This document shows, piece after piece, positions 47,577 to 56,321 of a DNA stretch of 64,000 bases. Under the pieces are notes generated by a model. The model searched no databases, was not told the DNA's origin, and worked only from the letters and a program-made list of their open reading frames with translations. The position numbers were made by a program, and so were the translations under genes. Numbering within the stretch: the first letter of the stretch is position 1; each line of letters opens with the position of its first letter. The DNA comes from Guillardia theta CCMP2712 (Eukaryota > Cryptophyceae > Pyrenomonadales > Geminigeraceae), in NCBI RefSeq assembly GCF_000315625.1, contig NW_005434635.1:130730-194729 (forward strand). The letters are read 5' to 3'.

Positions 47577-48199
47577 TAACGTCTGTAATCTACTTTTGTA
47601 CGATAAAGTCGCATGTACACTTAACCTTGGACGGCGGGCAGTTGACTGGAGTCCGGGTGTGACCGCTACCCCGCATTCTCAAGCGTGACTTCAATATCGC
47701 CGCACTGCGGAATGTCCGGTCGGATCACAAGTCAAGTTTACGCTGCATTGGCAGCGGGGCGCCGGCGCCGTCCTCCCCCCCCGATCCTGCCGGTGCATTC
47801 AATTATTGCACTGTGACTGTACGGTCACATTCACGCGGGCGCAGTGGGCGCACGGCACTGCGGCACGCCGGGCCGGGCCGGGCCGGGCCGGGCCGGGCCG
47901 GGCCGCCCTCCCCCCGGGGACCGGCCGGTGGCGTTCGGCGCCGGAATCGCCGGTCACTGCAGTGCACGGAGTCCAAGCGGCCCGTCGGGAAGAACCCTCT
48001 CAGTGGAAGACCGTCGACTCCGAAACGTTGGCACTTTACTCAAAGTTAAGTTAAAAATCAGTACGAGGACAATCAGGAGAGTCGAGGAGGCTTGACCCTG
48101 ACACTGTCGCACAGGCCAAACGGCGAGAAGAGAAAAGACAGCGAGAACCAAACCCAATCCTGCCGACTGCTGTCCCCCAAACTTAACTGATACCTTCAC
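47577..48199. other. Intergenic, mostly GC-rich island 6
   Basis: Between the PRONE gene and the decayed retroelement. Contains the island and, at 48034-48070, the sequence TTTACTCAAAGTTAAGTTAA shared with island 2. 48176-48189 has AACTTAACTGA. Confidence 0.5.
47650..48010. repeat. GC-rich island 6 with (CCGGG)n core
   Basis: GC-rich block that includes an almost perfect GGGCC/CCGGG pentamer run at 47867-47904, then CCCCCCGGGGACCGGCCGGTGG. It is followed within 50 bp by the AAAGTTAAGTTAAA motif and the decayed retroelement. Confidence 0.7.
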
Positions 48200-49332
48200 T
48201 TAACGGCGCGCAGGACAAGTCCCCCGCGCGGCCATGCCAGCGATGTCGCGGTGGCCGCCGCCGAAGGAATGAGACGCATACCGGGATGCACCCGCGATGA
48301 TGGCAGCGTAGGACAGGGAGGCCTTGAGCTGACGAAAGATCCTGGACCGAATGCGTTTGCAAGTCGGATCACCTGAGACGTCTTGCGAGGCCGAGAGACC
48401 ATCCAGCGCTGCCGTTTCCTTGTTCGCCGAGCGATCCGCCAGCCACCACAGAAAGCGCAACGCATCGTCCTGCAAGAGGCCATCAGTGCTGGCGATGATG
48501 GGAAGAAAGGCCTTTGGCGGGACGTGCTGAGCATATGCATTACGATGCCCTCGGATCTTCCGCTGTGCTGCCGCTTGCAGTTTGCTCCGAGCGAGGTCCG
48601 GTATTCCATCATTGTCAAAAACATGTGACATGCTGAAGTCCAGGATTAACCCATGCCATCCGCCGCCAGTAGCCATCAGTTGTGGAAGTTCAAAGTCCCC
48701 TACATGATGATCTTCAGGGCCATGCTGGGAAACGTTCTGCCTGGTGCCGGGTACGCCTTGCACGTGGACGCGGCATCTCACTCCGGAATCTTTGATGAGG
48801 GTACTGAGAACGGCATTCGGATTCCGCTCTTTTCCACTGACTTGGCAGCAGGAATGAATCGCCCCCCTCTGGTGTATTCCTCGAGGAAAGCGCCCGAAGG
48901 GATTCCCAGCGCGATCGGCTTCAATATGAGGTTAATGTATCGCTGTTTGTGATCATCATGCAGTCTGAGAATGTGTCGCAGGTGCTGGAATGGTCGCCAA
49001 CCAAATTGATCAGGGGCCGAGGAAGCAGTGAATCGCCGCAGGAATTTCCCTACCTCTCGCTGATCTAAAATCTTGTCAAGCAATGAGGCCGGTTCATCGG
49101 CGATGGCATCGTCGAGCTGAGCACTTAGCATTTGCCTTGAGGAGCCGACTGCGTCTAGGAGCGTTGGAGGAATGGGGTCCAGTCTCGTCGGAAATTTCTC
49201 ACGAGTTTGCTGCCATAGCTGCTCAAATGGATCTGGGGAGAGGCCATGGCCCACAAGCGCCTGTCGAGCTTTCTTCATATCCCGATTTTGGTAATGCTCA
49301 ACAGCCGAGAGGATTTTCTCGGCTGTTGGCAA
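48200..49332 (-). pseudogene. Decayed non-LTR-type retroelement, RT core missing
   Basis: Two minus-strand frames (49332-48778 and 48781-48200) overlap in different frames. The first has a pre-RT region: APDQFGWRPFQHLRHIL, then ILKPIALGIPSGAFLEEYTR, like the G-x-x-G-W-x-x-E-x-L and L...I..G..P.....L segments before a reverse transcriptase palm. The second has the region that follows RT in such elements (ILDFSMSHVFDNDGI, AFLPIIASTDGLLQDDALRF). The palm motifs (a Y-x-D-D box and flanks) are absent, which suggests an internal deletion plus frameshift. It is adjacent to GC-rich island 6. Assignment rests on weak but ordered motifs; the element class is not certain. Confidence 0.55.
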
Positions 49333-49787
49333 GTTGAACCCTGAGTTGACCCGGCCGCCGAGTTGACCAAAGGCTTAATGTATGAGCGGGGACGAGGGCA
49401 AAGATCTCAAAGATTTCCTCGAAATAGCTCAAAATGTTTTTAGTCAATCAATGTAATCTACACTCACCCCACCCCCTCGTTGCTATGGATAGTGCTAAGG
49501 TGGTAGGGTACTCTCCATGATATTTTTCTCTACCCCCCCTTTTTCCTTAAGTACCCCCTCATTTGACTATTAAAGTACCCTATATTCAACGCATCCTTGT
49601 ACTACCCCACCCCTCGAGATCGCGTCCCATCGGCGCCATCCACGTCCGTCAAGGCGAGGCAGCATTCTGCTCGACCTCGTCCCTCCTCCAGACGTCGGCT
49701 GCTCCCCTTGGACCCTCTCGCTCCCCAGTACAGACGCTCACCTCTCCTCTTGCTGCTCAGTTGAGATAGGACGCTGTCTCGGCAAAG
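49333..49787. other. Intergenic with CTACCCC/GTACCC words
   Basis: 49460-49610 contains CACCCCACCCCC, GGTAGGGTACTC, CTACCCCCCC, AAGTACCCCC and AAAGTACCC. The 5' side presumably includes the promoter of the PX protein. Confidence 0.5.
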
Positions 49788-50351
49788 ATGCGAAACCCTG
49801 ACCTGAGGAAAGAGGACGCCAAACCTCAGTTTCGAGATGAAGACTTCGATTTCGGATCCAAGAAGAAGCAGATGCTCGGTAGTCAAGGGCAGATCATAGA
49901 GCTTGAAGGGCAAGATGACGCAAAGTCCGAACCTCCCAAGCAGTTCAAGGCACAAATAGCCGGAACTGAACAGAAGCCGGGAAAATGGATGATGGACATG
50001 CTATCAACAGAATACACAGTATACAAGTTTACGATCGGTTTCGGAAAGCACAAGTGGGAGATAAGCAAGCGATTCTCTGACTTTGACAAGCTAGACAATA
50101 GGGTATCTTCACTCTCCCTGTGCATTATCGCATGATTGACACGTTCACAGCTGAACGACAAATTTGGACTTCCCCCTGTCGGGTTGCCGCCGAAGAAGTG
50201 GTTTGGGTTGGCTGACCCAGAGTTAATCCTAGAGAGGCACAAGATTTTGCTGACCTACATCAATGATTGTTTGAAACGCCCTGTTCTCCTGCACAGCAGA
50301 GAACTGCAACAGTTTGTCGACATGCCGCCAGAGGTCCGCACCGATTGCTAA
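49788..50351 (+). CDS. PX-domain (sorting nexin-like) protein
   Basis: Two exons around an intron of about 49 nt (GTATCT to CACAG). The N-terminal 65 residues are charged (KEDAKPQFRDEDFDFGSKKK). The PX domain follows: MDMLSTEYTVYKFTIGFGKH, WEISKRFSDFDKLDNR, then LNDKFGLPPVGLPPKKWFG, ERHKILLTYINDCLKRP and LQQFVDMP. RFSDF supplies the Arg that binds PtdIns3P in PX domains, and the PP loop is present. This suggests binding to endosomal phosphoinositides. No BAR or other domain follows before the stop at 50349-50351. At about 170 residues it is a minimal PX protein like SNX3, though with low overall similarity to that group. Confidence 0.85.
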
Positions 50352-50595
50352 CTTGACCATGGATCTCACGAGCATGAGCAGGTGGTTGATATCGTCACAA
50401 AAGGCAAGTAATCGAGCTCTGGTTGGAACAAGAGTTCAGTTGTGAGGGGTTCAAAATTCAAAGCGAGTTGTGAGGGACAAAGTGAATGTGTACAATGGAT
50501 CAGGATATGGAGCCCTGAACATCGATGCTGTCATTGATTTCTCGAAATATTGCTGAGGATAAAATCTTCAACCTTAGCCCAAAATGCTCCAGATC

Positions 50596-51679
50596 CTAAA
50601 GGCAGCCATGTAACAAGGTTCCGACATTCAAGTACAACTTGATACCTTCGTCTTTGTGCATGGAATGCCCGCCTTTCGCAACCCACACGATCTTGAATCC
50701 CTGCCCGCGTTCAAGCTTCAGGAATGATGCACGTGCAAGCTGCACGACTCTTACGCTCTGTTCTAGCAGAGTTGCAGAAGAAAATCTGCCAAAGTTCTTC
50801 TCCCCATACATCACCATCATTGGTAATCCCCCATCCTTTGAACACAAGGCATCAGAATGTTGATCACGCACAGCTCGTGTTTCTCCCATTGTTTACCTTC
50901 AGAGCCTTTATTCTGGGCAAAAGTTCCCCTGAGCAGGATATCTCCACTAAATCTTTGGAGCTTGCATACCTGATAAATGGAATCACCTTTAATTGACAAA
51001 ATTATGCTTGGCTTCTTTTCCAGCATGATTCTTACTCACATTGCAAAGTCCATCGCTTCTTTTTCGTCGGAATGAGGGCTAACTTTAGGACAGCCTTTTT
51101 CAAGAATCTTTTTTGAGCCAAAACAATCATCTTCGTTGATGTTGCCCTCCTTCCGAAACGAGATCAGTAAAGGATTGATTCCGAGATACTTACTTCATAT
51201 ATCAAACCATTTAAAGTGATGTCCCGATTTTCACGAATGATCTTTTCACAGAGTTCGATAGCAATAGGCCCACCCAGTGAGTGGCCAATGATGAATACAT
51301 TCTTGACTCCTTGCTCCGACAAAATCTGGTGAATGGAATCTGCCTGTGACTTCATGGTATATGGCTCGAAATCGAGAGGCTTACAACTCATCCCATGACC
51401 TGCGAGGTCCGGAATGATCCAATTTACTTCATCCAGTAGTCTCTGGGAGGGCAAGCACGTGCTGGAATCGGATCCCAGACCATGAATGAACAGCGCATGA
51501 TTTCTCGAAGCCATGTTTCCGAGCTTGCGGTAATGCATGTTGCCAAATCTTGTACTGACATTTTGATCAAGAGACGCCTTGGTAGGTTGTCGCAAGACGG
51601 AGCGCCATGAGAAAGCACGTGGCAGGCTCAGCAGCAGATACGCCCATCCCCAACCCCGCACAGCAAGCTTGTTGAGCAT
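50596..51679 (-). CDS. Alpha/beta-hydrolase
   Basis: Start at 51679 (MLNKLAVRGWGWAYLLLSLP), with an N-terminal hydrophobic segment that may be a signal or anchor. Core motifs: NHALFIHGLGSDSSTCL (oxyanion HG), NWIIPDLAGHGMSC, VFIIGHSLGG (nucleophile elbow with Ser), and after introns KDLVEISCSGELL, GGLPMMVMYGEKNFGRFS (acid-strand region) and IVWVAKGGHSMHKDE (catalytic His). Exon junctions tested all stay in frame, including a short exon with EEGNINEDDCFGSKKIL. The stop is at 50596. The substrate cannot be inferred; the fold covers esterases, lipases and epoxide hydrolases. Confidence 0.85.
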
Positions 51680-52025
51680 TTCGTTCGACCCCAACCCCCC
51701 CTAATTCATCACCCCATAAAACTATATTTCATGTAGGGGTGGAGTGTGAGGGTGGTGGTGGTGAGGTTTGATGTGAGGAGTCAGCCCGGCCCAGAGCAAT
51801 GCGAGCGAAGGCGGGAGAGGATGGGGCAGGAGGGACGAAGAGAGAGTAGAGGCGAGCAGCATCAGGCAAGGAAGTGATCGGAGAGCTACACGAGAGTGAG
51901 CAGGAGAAGTGGGAGATCTGAGGAAAACAGTGAAGTGACAGACTCGGACCTGGGGAGCGGATCAGCAAACAAAAGAACCGGCGACAAGGGACAAGCAGCT
52001 GCTGTGTTGATCACAAGGGCAAGAC
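51680..52025. other. Divergent intergenic region
   Basis: Promoter region shared by the hydrolase (minus) and the Cys-rich protein (plus). Starts with a CCCCCCCTAATTC / TAGGGGTGGAGTG segment (51690-51760) of the GGGGTAGG type. Nothing else seen. Confidence 0.5.
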
Positions 52026-52673
52026 ATGGCAAGGGCATACTTGTTGTCCTGCTTCCTCTGCCTTCACATGCTCTCAACATCGGAAGGGAGATGGCAGTGC
52101 GTGTGGGATAGCGAGATGGTCAACATCCACTGTGAGCCCGCATCAAATCAGAGCTGCATCGCCACAGACGAGCAGCGATGCTGCCAGAAGCATGAAAATG
52201 GCGTTCTGAGAGTTTCCTGCTGCCCTTGTCCGCCTGCCACGTACGAGAAGCGAACTTCTGGCAGCTCCTACGGTGTCTGCGTTTCCTGTCCTGCAGGGAA
52301 GTTTTCAAGCGAAGGAGGAGAGTGCTTTGCATGCGACTGGGGCAAGTACAGCTCTGCAGGAGCGACAGCATGTACAAACTGTGAGTCAGGGAAGTTCAGA
52401 TTCTGGATGGGGGGAACGACATGCAATGACTGTCCCGTAGGGAAGTTTGGATTACAGACTGGAGCAAGGTGGCCAGATGTTTGCGTGAACTGCAGGCCAG
52501 GAACGTACTCTAACGCCAGCGGCTCTACCTCTTGTGCGGAGTGCGACGCGGGAAAGTTCAGCACAACCCCTGGTGCTGCGAGTATCGACACATGCTCTTT
52601 GTGCCCAGTTGGAAAAACCAATTATGAGAAAGGTTCCATTTCTTGCTCAGTTCCTCTGAGCATTTCTTATTGA
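52026..52673 (+). CDS. Secreted Cys-rich protein with ephrin-receptor-like (GCC2/GCC3) repeats
   Basis: A 215-residue open frame without introns. The signal peptide MARAYLLSCFLCLHMLST ends near SEG. A Cys-rich N-domain follows (WQCVWDSEMVNIHCEP, QRCCQKHENG, CCPCPPATYEKR). Then come repeats of the form C-x2-C-P-x-G-[KT]-[FY]-S: CVSCPAGKFSS, CFACDWGKYSS, CTNCESGKF, CNDCPVGKFG, CVNCRPGTYSN, CAECDAGKFST, CSLCPVGKTNYE. This is the tyrosine-kinase ephrin A/B receptor-like / TNFR-like pattern found in many protist surface proteins. No transmembrane helix is seen, so it is probably secreted, or the model is missing a 3' exon. Function unknown. Confidence 0.8.
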   Translation: MARAYLLSCFLCLHMLSTSEGRWQCVWDSEMVNIHCEPASNQSCIATDEQRCCQKHENGVLRVSCCPCPPATYEKRTSGSSYGVCVSCPAGKFSSEGGECFACDWGKYSSAGATACTNCESGKFRFWMGGTTCNDCPVGKFGLQTGARWPDVCVNCRPGTYSNASGSTSCAECDAGKFSTTPGAASIDTCSLCPVGKTNYEKGSISCSVPLSISY

Positions 52674-52762
52674 TGGAGCGACACACACATGCTTGCTTAC
52701 TTTGTAGTTCTTTAATTCAAATTGATTTTGTGCGCCTGGATGGCACTTGGCATGAACTTCCT

Positions 52763-55097
52763 TTACGCTGTCCCCCTGATCTTTGCCACTGCTTCACGCA
52801 CCTGTAGGAAAACAGCTGTCAGTGTCGCTTCACCATCACACTGGCGATGATAGCATACCTGACTGAAGGTCGGCCTTGCCGAAGGGTTGTTGTCCCAGCA
52901 GCGTTGAATGAGGGCCGAGATCCCCGGGGGACAGGAAGGCGAGATGGGCGGGCCTGTGAAATGATAAGGAGGGGAGGATGATCGCGTGACGTGTCGGTCA
53001 CTCACGGATATGGCGATGGAAGACGTTCTTGCAGATACCCATCTGATCGAGTCTTGTCTCCATGTAGGGAGTGGAGCAATGGAAGAGCTCCCAGAGCAAG
53101 ATGGCGTAACTGAAAACGTCGACTGTCCTGTCGTACTCCTTGGGCATGCCCAGGAGGTTTGAAATGACCTCAGGTGCCATCCACTGAGGAGTGCCACAGG
53201 CATCTGTTGCCAGAGGCGCTGGAGTACACATCCCAAAGTCAGCAACCTTAGCAACGAGATCCTTGGAAAGGAAAACGTTCCTGAGAGAATCTCAGCGAGA
53301 ATTGAAAAGAGCACAAGGGACGTACAGGGACTTGATGTCGCGATGCATGTACCCCAGCGAATGGATCACCTCGAACCCTGTAGCACACTCTTCCGCGAGT
53401 CTGAGCGAGGTGGCAGTGTCGAACTTCTTCCTTCCCTTGCTGTAGAAGTCATAGATAGATCCGAGATCGCAAAGCTCTGTCAAAATCAAGATCCCGCCAT
53501 CTTCGAGTGTTGTCTTCGCGCCCAGCAGATAGTGACAATTTGGATGGTCAAGCTTGAGGAAGAAGTCAACTTCATCGATGGTTTCCTGAACTGTCCCGGC
53601 ATCCGGGGCTCCAATGAGTGTCTTTCCTGCACATGACATTCCATCATAGGTTCCAAGGTGGACAGTTCCCTGGCCTCCCTGGCCAAGAAGCTTGCCCTTG
53701 GAGAACTTGGCTGGCACAACATGGTGAATACGAGCGGGCCTGGCATCCTTCTTTGCCACTGGAATCGACACCAAATTCGGCTGAACAACTCGCTTTTCTG
53801 GATGATAGTTGTCGGGATTATACATGCCATCGGGACATGTAAGCGCATATAAGAACTTCATGAATCTCACTACATCCAGCGCATCTCGTCCTTGAGTTGC
53901 CGAACTCTTGTATGAGTTGCTGGCGAACAAGGATGGAACTCTGTCTGGGATAACTCCAAAAAGGTCTCGGCAAAAGTTTTGAACCTCATCAAGCGTGAGG
54001 CGAAGGTTCTTGTCCGTGTCGTACTTGCGATAGAACGAATGAATGTCAATAAATGCTTTCTTGACCTTCTGGGCGCCAGTGGTATCCTCCACAAGGTCAT
54101 GATAGGATCCATTCTGAGTCATCATGAAAGAAAGATATACGAACTCGTAGAAATCCAACGAGCCAGAGCCATCCAGGTCTACTTGAGAATATGCGTACTC
54201 CAGCCTCGAAAGGATGTTGACCTTCTCCTGGGCAGTTCGAGCAGCCGGAAAGCCTCGAGTGATCTCATCGTAATCAACAACATTGTCCTTGTTGGTATCG
54301 AAATGCTTGAAATCCTGCTCCAGAACCTTGTAGGCTTCGCTGAGCTCCTTCCAGAAGGCGCTGCTCTCACCCACATTTCCGCTCGAAAAGCTTCTGGTAA
54401 GCTTTAGGCCTGTTCTTGAGTAGGTGCCCTTCAACGCAGATCCCGGGTATTTGCACATGACGTCGTACAGCAAGTACATGAACTTGGGAAAGCTGAGCTC
54501 CGAAGTCTGCATGCAGAGTCATCATTCTCGAAACAAACACAACGATCGGAGCATGACAAAGGGAACAAGAACGAAGGCTACCTGTCGTTGGTTCTCGGGG
54601 TAGACGAAATCAACGACGGTTTTGTACACTCCCGACTGAACGGCAACAGGAATATGATCCGTGAAGAACGCAGTGAGCTCGTTGATGTTCAAAGTCCTGT
54701 TCCGATCGACATCGTACTTGATCATGGCCTGCTCCATCAGCATGAATGCCTTGGAAACGATGTGTGCGTTCTGTTGATTTCGGAAGAAGCATGAATAATT
54801 TCCTTGATCTACCCACAGATATAACAAACACAAAAATTCAGAGAAGTCAAGGGTTCCGTTTCCATCCAAGTCCACTCTCTTGAACAAGGCTTGCAGCTTT
54901 TCGGATTCCACGAAGCCCGCCATGGCAAGCTTTCTCTCCAACTCGAAGTACATGAGCGTTTCCGCTTCATCTGCATCGTACGAGTGGAAGCGAAGCTCTA
55001 GCAGTTTGAAAGCCTCTAGCAACAAGGATGCGAGAGTGTTGTCCTTGGGATTTGCGACGTACTCATCGTTCGGTATGTATTGATGCCACTTCCACAT
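52763..55097 (-). CDS. EF-hand protein kinase with calcium-binding domain N-terminal to the kinase
   Basis: Exon 1 (55097-54582, 172 codons) has EF-hand loops DLDGNGTLDFSEF and DVDRNRTLNINEL. After an intron, exon 2 (from 54506) has DTNKDNVVDYDEI, DLDGSGSLDFYEF and DTDKNLRLTLDEV, so at least five EF-hand-like loops. The kinase domain follows: GQGGQGTVHLG (P-loop), CAGKTL (ATP-binding Lys), HRDIKS then LNVFLS across an intron (catalytic loop), VADFGMC (DFG), GTPQWMAPEV (activation end), and AILLWELFHCSTPYM. The catalytic set is complete. HRDIKSLN and the C-lobe suggest the TKL/MAP3K branch, not CaMK/CDPK. The C-terminus is PPGISALIQRCWDNNPSARP then VREAVAKIRGTA. An acceptor-like TTTTAG precedes the first ATG, so a further 5' exon is possible. 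Confidence 0.88.
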
Positions 55098-56321
55098 CTA
55101 AAAGCACGTCAGTATCACCTTCGAACCCATCAATCTACTCTACTTCACTGTTGAGCTCAACTGCGGTGCGTTGCACCGCAAAACTCCTTGTACTACTCAC
55201 TCATCTCCAACGAATGTTCATTCTTCAAGACACAGCGCTTGCTGCCTGCGTTGTGCCGATTCTACTGACTCCTATCTCCACCGACCCCGCCATTCATCCT
55301 TGGACTCATCGTCTCCTGCTCCTGTTTCCTTTCTGGTCCCTTTCCCCACCCATGACATCAAAATGCCGGTGACTCGTCTCTCTGCTGCTTACCACCCTCC
55401 TACCCCACTCAAAATTTCACCCCACCCAGGCATTTCAATCATTTATCTTCAGATTTGCAGAGTACCCTTTTATATTCTGGTAAAACACCGGGTAGTCGCC
55501 CATCAGTCAGCACCCCAGCCAAAGTGGATAAATTGAAGAAATCAACCCCAACCCCCCCAAAATCAACATAAAGTAAACAATCCCCACTCCCCCTGCACTC
55601 AAGAACCCCACCTACCCTCTTCCCCTGCTTTCACGTGTTCTAGTAGGGGTCTTCTCACTTTTGAGTAATAACCGTCAGATAACCACTTGCTCCGCAGGCC
55701 GTAACGTACACGTGATGGAGATATTGCCAGTGAGCCCTGGGCGGCTTTTGAAGTATATTTCAAGTAGTCAATCTAATTTTCAAATAGTGAGATTAATTCT
55801 ATGTAACACCGTCGATAATAACCCGCCAAACTTTCAGGTCTCATTAGGTCAAGTGTGGATGCAGCGATTTGCCAATTAACTTAAATGATTAACCGTTCGC
55901 ATATATCCATTTAATTGTAATAAGTGTTGTAATTAATAAAAGATTTAGCTTAATACCCTACCTACCATTTCCCTGCTTGTAAGGCTTATAAAGGTGGGTT
56001 CGTTCAATCGCTCCAGCTGCGAGCGGAGCACTTTACCACACAAATCTCCCTTGGGTTTTAAAAACAATAAGTGACACCTGATGATCCTGGTACCTTCGGC
56101 GATGTATCCCTTCCTAGGACACCAAGCCCTATCAGCTATGGAGGAAAAGATTGCTACAGGGGTATTCAGCGGTTCCACATTAGGGGTAGGGGTGATTGGG
56201 TGGAGGGGGTAGGGGGTGGTAGAGTCTGGGCTGCTGCGCCATGGTGTTGTGGAGAGGGAAAGAGGGAGGAGGTTGTTGAGGAAAGGCTACGACCAGGACA
56301 CTTGCGAAGTAGAACAAAGAA
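55098..56321. other. Divergent intergenic region
   Basis: Shared by the EF-hand kinase (minus) and the giant surface protein (plus). 55380-55640 contains many CTACCCC, CACCCC and GTACCC words; 56165-56225 has GGGGTAGGGG. 55650-56050 is AT-rich with no coding signal. Only short frames. Confidence 0.5.
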
